From contig CAVGTF010000010.1 of the NCBI GenBank assembly GCA_963632245.1, forward strand, positions 1 through 28,974: a stretch of 28,974 nt of DNA, given 5' to 3'. Positions 14,466-21,830 of this stretch are shown here, in pieces (positions within the stretch are counted from its first letter, which is position 1; each line of letters opens with the position of its first letter). Source of the stretch: UBA1724 sp963632245. GTDB taxonomy: Bacteria > Verrucomicrobiota > Lentisphaeria > Oligosphaerales > Oligosphaeraceae. The translations under genes and the position numbers were made by a program. The notes under the pieces were generated by a model. That model made no database searches. It was not told the DNA's origin and worked only from the letters and a program-made list of their open reading frames with translations.

Positions 14466-15260
14466 TTATCGGGTCACGAACTCGGTGGGAGTCAGACCGT
14501 TGGAGCGCTTGATTTCGCCGCAGTGTCCGTCGGCGTAGACGGCATTGATGGCGTCGTTGTGGATCCAGGTGGTATCGGTGGAGGAGGTCTGGACGAGGGT
14601 GTTCACATCGGTTCCGAAGATCTCAGCCATGGAGGTGTGCCAGGCATCATTGCGGGTGGTGGTGCTCATGAGATTGGCGCAGGTGGTGTAAGCCGTGGTG
14701 ATGGTGAGGGGAGCGCCGATGTTTGCATCCCACTCGCAGTTTGCGTCGCAGGCCAGGACGCAGCTGGAGGCGTACTTGATGGTGCTGTTCTTGTTGGCGC
14801 GGACGGTGCCAGCATTCTGTGCCTTTCCCTCGGTGGCATTCTTGACGTCGGTGATGAGGGGATTGGTGGTGTAGGCACTGCTGACGTTCTTGGTGAAGTA
14901 GTCCACGCCATTGAAGGTGCTGGAGGAGCAGGAGAGGACGCTGCGCAGGAGGCTCTCGCCCTTGGCGTTGAGATTCAGGCCCAGGTAGTCGTAGAGGTAT
15001 CCGCTCCAGCTAACAGTCACGTCGGCGTTATTGTTGTTCTTGTCCTTGGTGGTGCCGTAGGCGGCGGGGTAGTAGCTCCGATTGTCGTCGCTGTAGTTGA
15101 TGAAAGCCACGCCGATGTTCTTCAGGTTGCTCAGGCAGCTGGTGCTCCGGGCCTTTGCGCGGGCGTTGCTGACTGCGGGCATGAGGAGTCCGGCCAGGAT
15201 GGCGATGATGGCGATGACGGTGAGCAGCTCGATGAGGGTAAAGGGACGGGACTGTTTCAT
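14466..15260 (-). CDS. Pilin-like protein with prepilin N-terminus and H-x9-DG-type C-terminus
   Basis: A 264-residue protein whose N-terminus contains RPFTLIELLTVIAIIAILAG, a type IV prepilin/pseudopilin processing site and hydrophobic helix. The C-terminal motif HNDAINAVYADGHCGEIK resembles the DUF1559/H-x9-DG family found in dozens of copies in Lentisphaerota and Planctomycetes. In between is a Ser/Thr/Asn-rich domain with seven or so cysteines. After cleavage by a prepilin peptidase it would be anchored in the inner membrane or assembled into a pseudopilus; the function of these proteins is poorly known. I chose the ATG at 15260 (GAGG upstream) because the extra 63 residues possible from 15449 are not protein-like and cover the promoter. 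Confidence 0.9.
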   Translation of the reverse strand: MKQSRPFTLIELLTVIAIIAILAGLLMPAVSNARAKARSTSCLSNLKNIGVAFINYSDDNRSYYPAAYGTTKDKNNNNADVTVSWSGYLYDYLGLNLNAKGESLLRSVLSCSSSTFNGVDYFTKNVSSAYTTNPLITDVKNATEGKAQNAGTVRANKNSTIKYASSCVLACDANCEWDANIGAPLTITTAYTTCANLMSTTTRNDAWHTSMAEIFGTDVNTLVQTSSTDTTWIHNDAINAVYADGHCGEIKRSNGLTPTEFVTR

Positions 15261-15389
15261 GGATTTCAAGCCTCTTGGAGGTTGTTGGATATGGGGTATT
15301 TCTGGGTATGCGCTATGTGCTTGGCTATGGTGGCGTCTTTTCTGGGGAGAATCCCGCCGGAGGAGGCGTCTTGGAGTCTTCCACGGGAA

Positions 15390-15418
15390 ATTATAGTCAA
15401 AAATTCGTGGGAAGGCAA
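15390..15418 (-). promoter_or_regulatory. Sigma-70-type promoter of the pilin-like gene
   Basis: On the minus strand TTGCCT (-35, 15413-15418) is followed by exactly 17 nt and a perfect TATAAT (-10, 15390-15395). Transcription would start near 15383, giving a leader of about 120 nt before the ATG at 15260. This is the best overall promoter match in the window. Confidence 0.8.
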
Positions 15419-15531
15419 GAGCTGTCGCCAAAAAAAGTGACCCGCGCAATGTAGTTTTTTTTGTGGGGATTTTCCCGGATTTTCTTAGGAAACCATGGAA
15501 TTCCCGTGGATTTTCTTTTGTGCGCGTGGTG

Positions 15532-17364
15532 TTAGGCAGGGAATTCCTGTTCCCAGAGCATGAGGCAGTATGCGGCCCAGAGGAGTGGTGCGTGGTTTGC
15601 TTTTCCCTGGATGTGTTGGAGGGCGGCCTTCTGGAGGGCCTTTTGGTTTATCAGTCCGTGGGTATCCCATTCCGAATGGGAGTCCACCATCCTGAGGAGT
15701 TTTTTCTGGAGGGGTCCCCGGAACCAGTCTGCCAGGGGGATCCCGAAGCCGCGTTTGGGGGTGTTGAGAGTTTCCTGTGGCAGGAAGGGCGCGCCGATGG
15801 CCCGGAGGAGCCGTTTGGTCTCGCTGGTAGTGACGCGGTAGTCAGGGGGCAGGGAGAGTGCGAAATCCGCCAGCTCGCGGTCCATGAGGGGTGCGGAGAG
15901 TTCGATGGAGGATGCGCTGGCGGCGATGGTCTGTTTTCGGCAGCCGTCGTCGGGGAGATAGTGGAGCAGATCCAGCAGATTGTAGCGGTCCAGGACATCG
16001 GGGGTAGCGACCTCCCGGAGGTCCTTCTTCCACTGTTCCAGATAAGGGGGCGCCACGGGATCCTTCAGGATGCCATTGCGCCAGGCGTCGGAGGTGGTCT
16101 GCTGGAAGGTGGCGTAGGCGCGAAGGGGGGATTTTGCGAAGATATCCAGGGCGCGGGAGAGGGTGCCCAGGGTGGAGCGGTTATCGCGGGAGGAGGGCAG
16201 GGGTAGCCGGACCAGTGTGGCCAGGGCGCGGGAGAGTGGCTCCAGGAGGAGTGGCACGCGGTGCCGGTAGAGCATGGCTTGGTATCGGCGGTATCCGCCG
16301 AAGAGCTCGTCGCCGCCGTCGCCGGTAAGCAGTGGCAGGTCTTTGGCATCGGGGTGGCTCATGCAGAGTGCGCATGCCAATAGGGAGGAGTCGCCGAAGG
16401 GCTCGGCTGCGCGCTGGGTGAGTGCGGTCATGCGGGAGAAGTCCCGTGCGGTTGCCTGTACCACGGAGAAGGGCACTTGCGCTTTGTCGGCGGCCTTGCG
16501 CGCCAGGGCGCTTTCGTCGTAGGCGCTCTGGAGGAAAGAGACGGTGAAGGCGTGGAGGGGCAGTTCCGGGAAGTATTTCCGGACCATTCCCAGGAGGGTC
16601 CCGGAGTCAATGCCGCCGGAGAGCATGATTCCCATGCTGCGCTTGCCATGGAAGCCCCGCTGCAGCGCCTGGTGGATGAGCTCCTCGCAATGGTGGCAGG
16701 CGTCCTCCCAGGTGGGGATGGGGTCGCCCTCCTGGTAGAAGCGGGGGCGCCAGAAGGGCGTGTGGGTGACGGTGCCGTCTTTGGCGAAGGCGGTGATATG
16801 TCCCGCGGGGATCTCCAGGATATCGCGGAAGAGAGTCTTGGGGGCGGGGATATAGCTGAGGGAGAGGTAGTCGGCCAGTGCCTGGTGGTCGACGGCGCGG
16901 GAGAGTCCGGGCAGATGCGCCAGATTCTGGAGTTCTGCGGAGAAGAAGACTTTCTTTCCCAGGCGGGTGGCGAAGAGCGTGCGCTGACCCAGGGGGTCCC
17001 GGACCAGGAGGACATTGCCCTTTTCGTCTATGCAGACGACCAGGTAGGGTCCGATGACATTATCTACTGTCTTTCCCAGATCGCCGCATTCCTGCCAGCG
17101 CTTCAGCAGAAGTTCCGCCTGGGAGAGATAGGCCTCGGAGGGATCCTTGGGGGCCTTCCGCCAGCGTTCCAGGGCGAAGGTCCTGCCGCGGAAGAGCACT
17201 TGCCTGCCGTCGTCGCCCTTTGCGAAGGTGACATTGGATGCCTGGAGGTAGGCGAAGTCTCCCTGGAGCAGATACGCGTCCCGTTCGCGGGGGAGGATAT
17301 TCTGGAGGAGTTCCAGGTCCTGCGGGGTCTGGTCGGCCTGGATGGATCCGAAGAAGAGGAACAT
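15532..17364 (-). CDS. Asparagine-synthetase-like amidotransferase lacking the catalytic Cys2
   Basis: A 610-residue protein of the class-II asparagine synthetase family. The N-terminal glutaminase-like domain (1 to about 195) keeps RDPLGQRTLF and FFSAEL. The synthetase domain has the PP-loop SGGIDSG at 249-255, AFTVSFLQSAYDE, LLTGDGGDELFGGY, and a C-terminal helical part with RGFGIPLADWF. Normal enzymes start MCGI, with Cys2 as the glutaminase nucleophile; here the start is MFLFFG, so Cys2 is replaced by Phe. The enzyme may use free ammonia, or make another amide or adenylate product, possibly for the cell surface. It stands alone between the HU gene and the pilin-like gene. No Shine-Dalgarno sequence precedes the ATG. 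The family is certain, the substrate is not. Confidence 0.88.
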   Translation of the reverse strand: MFLFFGSIQADQTPQDLELLQNILPRERDAYLLQGDFAYLQASNVTFAKGDDGRQVLFRGRTFALERWRKAPKDPSEAYLSQAELLLKRWQECGDLGKTVDNVIGPYLVVCIDEKGNVLLVRDPLGQRTLFATRLGKKVFFSAELQNLAHLPGLSRAVDHQALADYLSLSYIPAPKTLFRDILEIPAGHITAFAKDGTVTHTPFWRPRFYQEGDPIPTWEDACHHCEELIHQALQRGFHGKRSMGIMLSGGIDSGTLLGMVRKYFPELPLHAFTVSFLQSAYDESALARKAADKAQVPFSVVQATARDFSRMTALTQRAAEPFGDSSLLACALCMSHPDAKDLPLLTGDGGDELFGGYRRYQAMLYRHRVPLLLEPLSRALATLVRLPLPSSRDNRSTLGTLSRALDIFAKSPLRAYATFQQTTSDAWRNGILKDPVAPPYLEQWKKDLREVATPDVLDRYNLLDLLHYLPDDGCRKQTIAASASSIELSAPLMDRELADFALSLPPDYRVTTSETKRLLRAIGAPFLPQETLNTPKRGFGIPLADWFRGPLQKKLLRMVDSHSEWDTHGLINQKALQKAALQHIQGKANHAPLLWAAYCLMLWEQEFPA

Positions 17365-17490
17365 GGGTCTCGAAAGGCTTCGCCCTCGCTTCCTCTGGCG
17401 TGTTATGCGCGGAGGGGTGTAGGAGGGCGTCCGCCGGTTTGTCGGCGGAAGGGGGGTAGGAGGGATGCGGTCGGTGCTAGAAAAGCAGAA

Positions 17491-17528
17491 GGCCCCGTTT
17501 TCTTCTACAGTGAGAGGAACACGGGGCC
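17491..17528 (-). terminator. Probable terminator of the HU/IHF-like gene
   Basis: GGCCCCGT (17491-17498) and ACGGGGCC (17521-17528) form an 8-bp GC-rich stem about 43 nt after the HU-like stop codon. On the minus strand it is followed by TTCTGCTTTTCT, a moderately T-rich tract. The loop is long (22 nt), though its edges can extend the pairing with A:T pairs. An intrinsic terminator is likely. Confidence 0.65.
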
Positions 17529-17570
17529 GGGGAGTCGTTCGGATATTGTCGGGAGGGTATTGGGTGGCGC

Positions 17571-17888
17571 CTACTTGTCTTCCTTGTCGGAGACCTTCAG
17601 CTTGCGCACCATGTCGGCCAGCTCGGTGCCGGCGCGGAACTTCACCACCTTGCGGGCGGGGATCTTCACGGGCACGCTGGGATAGCGGGGATTGCGGCCC
17701 ATGCGCTGGCGCTGGGTCACGATCTCGAAGACGCCGAAGCCGCGCAGCTCGATGTGTCCGCCATTGGCCAGCACGTCACAGAGGGTATCCAGCATCGCCT
17801 TCACTGCCTCGAAAGCGGCGCTCTGGGTGATTCCGACGCGCTCCGCCACGGCGTTGGCGATCTTGCGCTTGGTCATAGTCTGGGTCAT
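17571..17888 (-). CDS. HU/IHF-family DNA-binding protein
   Basis: A 105-residue protein of the bacterial histone-like family. It has the N-terminal helices KRKIANAVAERVG and FEAVKAMLDTLCDVL, the GGHIELRGFGVFEI strand, the DNA-intercalating arm with MGRNPRYPSVPVKIPARK (the GRNP signature), and a closing helix. HU and IHF bend and compact DNA as dimers. The charged C-terminal tail KVSDKEDK is slightly longer than usual. The start at 17888 has AGGAGA upstream; a second ATG four codons in (17876) has none. A terminator follows, and a long structured leader precedes it, so it is probably a separate unit downstream of serA. Confidence 0.95.
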   Translation of the reverse strand: MTQTMTKRKIANAVAERVGITQSAAFEAVKAMLDTLCDVLANGGHIELRGFGVFEIVTQRQRMGRNPRYPSVPVKIPARKVVKFRAGTELADMVRKLKVSDKEDK

Positions 17889-18230
17889 GGGATTCTTTCT
17901 CCTGGGAATTCTTGTTGCCTCCGGGCCGACTTGTGCGGGGAGGAGTTTCTGCGGGACTAACGGGTGTGGGGAAGCGGGGTCGCGAAATCCCCCGCTGGCA
18001 TGCACCCGGCGGTCCGCCGGCGCGTCTTCTCGTCTGCCGGATTAGGCGGGTGGGGAGAGCGGCGGTTGCCGCGGGAAGAGGCCCCTGGATTCCGGGAATG
18101 GGGAGTCCGGGGGAAGCGGAATGGCCTCCAATATAATCACGGAAAGTCATTCCCGGCGTTACGCTTCCGGGAAATCCGGAAAGTAGTGGTTCCGGATTCC
18201 CGGGCGCGGCGCGCGTTGTGTGTGTGGGGA
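17889..18230. other. 342-bp intergenic region between serA and the HU-like gene
   Basis: No gene is supported. It holds several copies of a TTCCGGGAA-like palindromic motif (about 18088, 18150, 18165 and 18190), two overlapping hairpins at 18150-18203, and a TATATT-type box on the minus strand at 18130-18135, about 240 nt upstream of the HU-like start. The remainder is GC-rich with no further recognisable element. Confidence 0.5.
18150..18203 (-). repeat. Two mutually exclusive hairpins downstream of serA
   Basis: Hairpin one pairs 18167-18181 (CCGGGAAATCCGGAA) with 18190-18203 (TTCCGGATTCCCGG), one bulge, loop of 8. Hairpin two pairs TTCCCGG at 18150-18156 with CCGGGAA at 18167-18173. Both use 18167-18173, so only one can form at a time. 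There is no T-tract for an intrinsic terminator. It sits about 28 nt past the serA stop codon. Confidence 0.55.
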
Positions 18231-19796
18231 TCAGTTCGGCAGAGTCAGGGAGATGGCCAGGGAGGCATCTACATCCTTGGCCAGCTTTTCCACCAGGTCC
18301 TTCGGCACCGGCTTGTCGGTGTAGAGGATGGCGAGAGAGCGGGTGCCCTCGGTGTTGTGGGGGGCATGGATGTCCTCGATGTTGATCTGGGCATCGCCGC
18401 AGACGGCGGTGATCTTCGCCAGCACGCCGGGGCGATCCTGGTATTCGGCCAGGAAGAGATTGCCCACGGGGCGCATGTAGATGTTCTCGAAGGTATTGAT
18501 GCGGGAGACGATGAGCTTGTGCTCGGCAACGGTGCCGCGCAGGGAGGCCTTTCCGTTGGGGGTCTCCATGTCGATGGTCATGGCATTGCCGTAGTTCTTG
18601 CGCTCATCGGCCTCGCGCACATCCAGGAGCACGCCGCTGGCCTTCAGGGCCGCGTCGGCTTCGTCGGGGGACTGCTTGGCGTCACCGGCATTGTTGGTGA
18701 GGGCGGCGGTGATGGGGGCGGTGAACCACTTTGCGAAGGGCTTCAGGTTTCCGTAGTAGCTGCAGCGGATTGCGGAGACGGGGGTGTCGCCGATCATGGC
18801 CTTCGCCAGGGTGGCCAGGCGGAATGCCAGGTGCTGGTAGATGGGATCCAGTCCATCGGGCAGGTCCTTGTTGACCACATAGCGGGTGATGCCCTGCTCG
18901 AAGTACTCCACCAGCTCCTCGCCAGCGCGCTTGGCGGCGGTATAGTTCGCCTCGGTGGTATTGGCGCCCAGGTGGGGGACCATGATGGTCGCCACATCGG
19001 CGATGGTCTTGGGACCGGGCACGTCGGCGGGATAGACGTCGTTGCAGTAGACCAGGCCATTTTCGGCCTTGGCGGCGCGCAGGTCGTCCTCCACCACAAT
19101 GCCGGCGCGGGCGCAGTTGATGAGCACCAGGCCCTTCTTCGCCAGCTTCAGTAGGTTGGCGCCGATGAGGCCGCGGGTCTCGTTGTTTTCGGGGATATGG
19201 AGGGTCACGTAGTCGGAGTTGCGGAAGACCTCCTCCAGGGTGGTCAGAGTCACATTCAGCTCGTCAGCGCGGCTCTTGGAGACGATGGGGTCGTAGGCCA
19301 GGATCTTCATGTCGAAGCCCTGCGCGTGGCGCGCAACCAGCTGGCCGATATTTCCCAGTCCCACGATGCCCAGGGTCTTGCCGGTGATTTCGTGGCCCAT
19401 GAACTTCTTCTTGCTCCAGCCGCCGGCGCGGGTGTCGATATCGGCCTCCACCAGATGGCGGGACGCCGCCAGCATCATGGCGAAGACCTCCTCGGCCACG
19501 GCATTGGCGTTGGCGCCGGGGGTGTTCATGACATCGATGTTCTTGCGGCGAGCATACTTGATGTCGATGGTGTTGTAGCCGGCGCCGGCGCGGACCACGG
19601 CCTTGAGCTGGGGCAGCAGGTCGATGATCTCGGGGGTGATCTTTTCGCTGCGCACGATGAGGGCCTCGGCGTCGGTGTTCGCCTGGCAGAGCGCCATCAG
19701 ATCGGCCTCGCTGTCCTGGACCACGGCGTAGCCCTTCTGCGTCAGATAGTTGGCGGCGACTTTGTCCAGCTTGGTGGGAATCAGTACCTTTCTCAT
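18231..19796 (-). CDS. serA: D-3-phosphoglycerate dehydrogenase (long form with ACT domain)
   Basis: A 521-residue protein of the long SerA type. Substrate-domain segment VVRAGAGYNTIDIKYARRK precedes the NAD-binding GLGNIG at 146-151, NCARAGIVVEDDL with catalytic Arg230, and VPHLGANTTEA with His275. An intervening domain (about 310-440) is followed by a C-terminal ACT domain (about 447-521) that begins LFLAEYQDRPGVLAKITAV. It oxidises 3-phosphoglycerate in the first step of serine synthesis; the ACT domain normally mediates serine feedback. The start has AGGAGAA about 10 nt upstream. It lies 209 nt downstream of oadB in the same direction, with a probable terminator between them. No other serine gene is nearby. 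Confidence 0.96.
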   Translation of the reverse strand: MRKVLIPTKLDKVAANYLTQKGYAVVQDSEADLMALCQANTDAEALIVRSEKITPEIIDLLPQLKAVVRAGAGYNTIDIKYARRKNIDVMNTPGANANAVAEEVFAMMLAASRHLVEADIDTRAGGWSKKKFMGHEITGKTLGIVGLGNIGQLVARHAQGFDMKILAYDPIVSKSRADELNVTLTTLEEVFRNSDYVTLHIPENNETRGLIGANLLKLAKKGLVLINCARAGIVVEDDLRAAKAENGLVYCNDVYPADVPGPKTIADVATIMVPHLGANTTEANYTAAKRAGEELVEYFEQGITRYVVNKDLPDGLDPIYQHLAFRLATLAKAMIGDTPVSAIRCSYYGNLKPFAKWFTAPITAALTNNAGDAKQSPDEADAALKASGVLLDVREADERKNYGNAMTIDMETPNGKASLRGTVAEHKLIVSRINTFENIYMRPVGNLFLAEYQDRPGVLAKITAVCGDAQINIEDIHAPHNTEGTRSLAILYTDKPVPKDLVEKLAKDVDASLAISLTLPN

Positions 19797-19874
19797 GTCG
19801 AATGAATTCTCCTAGATGGATGGAGGGATTGCAAATGAGGAAATTGTTTTTTTGGGGGTGCCTCGGTTGAGGCG

Positions 19875-19898
19875 AAAAACCCCGAAGGCTCCGGTGGT
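19875..19898 (-). terminator. Possible terminator after oadB
   Basis: On the minus strand ACCACCGGA-GCC-TTCGGGGT folds into a stem of about 8 bp with one bulge and is followed directly by TTTTT. It lies about 110 nt after the oadB stop codon and 80 nt before serA. The stem is short, so read-through into serA is possible. An imperfect inverted repeat GTGCCCACCG/CGGTGGACAC (19923-19950) lies between it and oadB. Confidence 0.5.
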
Positions 19899-20005
19899 CT
19901 GGGATCCCCTCTTTCCTTCCTGGTGCCCACCGGCTTCTGTCGGTGGACACTCGGGGGGATAGGGATCAAGACGCGGGGCGCTCCGGGGTTTTCAGGAGTC
20001 GGGAA

Positions 20006-21679
20006 CTAGTGTCCCAGTGCCTGCAGCAGGACGCCCGCGGCCACGGCAGAGCCGATCACGCCGGAGACGTTGGGACCCATGGCGTGCATCAGCAGGAAGT
20101 TCTGCTTGTCGTCCAGGAGGCCCTCCTTGTTCACCACACGGGCGGCCATGGGCACGGCGGAGACACCAGCGGCACCGATCATGGGATTGATCTTTCCGCC
20201 AGAGAGCTTGCTCATGATCTTGCCCAGGATGATACCGCCGGCGGTACCGATGGAGAAGGCGAAGAGTCCCAGCAACAGGATGCCCAGGGTCTCCAGGTTC
20301 AGGAACTTGTCGGCGGACAGCTTGCTGCCCACGGTGAGACCCAGGATCAGGGTGACGATGTTGCACAGGGCGTTCTGGGCGGTGTCGCTCAGACGGTCGG
20401 TGCACATGGACTCCTTCAGCAGGTTGCCCAGCATCAGCATGGAGATGAGGGGTGCGGCGTCAGGCAGCAGGAAGCAGCACAGCAGAGTGATGACCAGGGG
20501 GAAGAGGACCTTCTCCAGCTTGGTGACGGGGCGCAGCTGCTGCATGCGGATCAGGCGCTCCTTCTTGGTGGTCAGGGCGCGGATGATGGGCGGGAAGATG
20601 ATGGGCACCAGTGCCATGTAGGAATACGCGGCAACGGCGATGGATCCCAGCAGATTGGGGGAGAGTCGGCTGGAGAGGAAGATGGCGGTGGGGCCATCGG
20701 CGCCGCCGATGATACCGATGGAGGCGGCGTCCTTCAGGGAGAACTGGATGGGGGTCCACTCATTGAGGCAGACTGCCAGGAAGAGTGCGCCGAAGATGCC
20801 CAGCTGGGCGGCGCCGCCCAACAGAGCGGTCTTGGGGTTGGCGATGAGGGGGCCGAAGTCGGTCATGGCGCCTACGCCCAGGAAGATGAACAGCGGGTAG
20901 ATACCCAGGTTCACACCCTCGAAGAGGATTCCCAGGATGCCGTCGGGACCGGCCATGCCAGCCAGAGGAATGTTACTGATGATGGCACCGAAGCCGATGG
21001 GCACCAGCAGCAGGGGCTCGAAGCCGCGGAAGATTGCCAGGTAGAGCAGCAGCAGTCCCACGCAGATCATGATGAAGCGTCCCACGCCCAGAGTCCACTC
21101 CAGGCGGGTCAGGCTGATGAACTCGTTCAGGCCAGTGGACTTCCACAGGTTCTTCAGCATGGTGCCGGCCTCGATCTTCACGCTGCCGGAGGGAGTCACG
21201 GAGTCGTGGCTGACCAGTCCGGGGATCAGCACGCAGATCACGTCGCCGGGATTCAGGGTGTGTGCCAGCTGGAAGTTCTCGCCCAGCTCTTCCACGGTGG
21301 CGGCGATGCCCAGGCGCAGCTCAGGCTTGCTGCGGGGAGGGATGGTCTGGCCAGAGGGCGTGGTGTCGTAGGTGGACTTGATCTTCAGAATGGCCATGGA
21401 GCGGCCGGGGCGGTAGGTCTTGCCCTTGTTCAGGTTGGCCTGGTAGACCACGGCGGGGTTGGGCCACACGTATTTGACCACGATGCGCCCATTGTCCAGC
21501 TGCTCGCAGGCGAAGACGCCGTCGTTGGTCTGGAATTTCAGGGTGCCGAACTCCTCCTGCTGGATCTCCGCAGAGGAGACCTTGCCGGCGGATGCGGCGC
21601 ACGCGGCATCCTGGGCGAAGAGGGGCAGGCAGAGGGCCGCCAGCAGGACCGCGAACATTGTGAGGGAACTCTTTTTCAT
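20006..21679 (-). CDS. oadB: Na+-translocating oxaloacetate decarboxylase beta subunit with N-terminal extension
   Basis: A 557-residue protein. From about residue 185 it is a typical OadB/GcdB/MmdB membrane subunit: RGFEPLLLVPIGFGAIISNIP, FLGVGAMTDFGPLIANP (containing the functionally essential Asp), GIIGGADGPTAIFLSS, AYSYMALVP, and the C-terminal GAAGVSAVPMAARV and LMHAMGPNVSGVIGSA. This subunit decarboxylates carboxybiotin and pumps Na+ outward. Usual length is about 375-435. Here a signal peptide (cleavage near LFA/Q, about 22) and some 160 residues of beta-rich, presumably periplasmic sequence precede the core. The gene follows oadA by 151 nt; AGGA lies upstream of the start. The core is certain; the extension is of unknown function. 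Confidence 0.95.
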   Translation of the reverse strand: MKKSSLTMFAVLLAALCLPLFAQDAACAASAGKVSSAEIQQEEFGTLKFQTNDGVFACEQLDNGRIVVKYVWPNPAVVYQANLNKGKTYRPGRSMAILKIKSTYDTTPSGQTIPPRSKPELRLGIAATVEELGENFQLAHTLNPGDVICVLIPGLVSHDSVTPSGSVKIEAGTMLKNLWKSTGLNEFISLTRLEWTLGVGRFIMICVGLLLLYLAIFRGFEPLLLVPIGFGAIISNIPLAGMAGPDGILGILFEGVNLGIYPLFIFLGVGAMTDFGPLIANPKTALLGGAAQLGIFGALFLAVCLNEWTPIQFSLKDAASIGIIGGADGPTAIFLSSRLSPNLLGSIAVAAYSYMALVPIIFPPIIRALTTKKERLIRMQQLRPVTKLEKVLFPLVITLLCCFLLPDAAPLISMLMLGNLLKESMCTDRLSDTAQNALCNIVTLILGLTVGSKLSADKFLNLETLGILLLGLFAFSIGTAGGIILGKIMSKLSGGKINPMIGAAGVSAVPMAARVVNKEGLLDDKQNFLLMHAMGPNVSGVIGSAVAAGVLLQALGH

Positions 21680-21735
21680 TGCTTACTCTTTCCTAAGTGG
21701 TAGAGGGCTTCAAGGGAAAACGGCTTCCCGCCGCT

Positions 21736-21812
21736 CCGGAAAGGCGGTGGCGCTTGCACGGGGACTCCCCCACATGGGGAGGAATCCCGGCGGCGAAGCG
21801 CATCCTTTCCGG
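21736..21812 (-). ncRNA. Structured intercistronic RNA between oadA and oadB
   Basis: The 77-nt segment folds into one long imperfect hairpin. CCGGAAAGG (21736-21744) pairs with CCTTTCCGG (21804-21812), GCGCTT (21750-21755) with AAGCGC (21796-21801), GGGA (21761-21764) with TCCC (21785-21788), and CTCCCC (21765-21770) with GGGGAG (21776-21781), around a 5-nt loop. About 25 pairs are nested in order. It begins about 19 nt after the oadA stop codon. Downstream on the transcript is a small hairpin and TTTT. A role in mRNA stability or partial termination setting the alpha-to-beta ratio is inferred. Confidence 0.55.
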
Positions 21813-21830
21813 GACGGCGCGGACGGACTC

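Noticed and set aside
15261..15449. Earlier in-frame start for the pilin-like gene
   Set aside because: The added 63 residues contain the promoter (15390-15418) and would block prepilin processing near the N-terminus.
19797..20005. Riboswitch in the serA leader
   Set aside because: Only an imperfect inverted repeat and a short terminator-like stem are visible; no known aptamer core was recognised.
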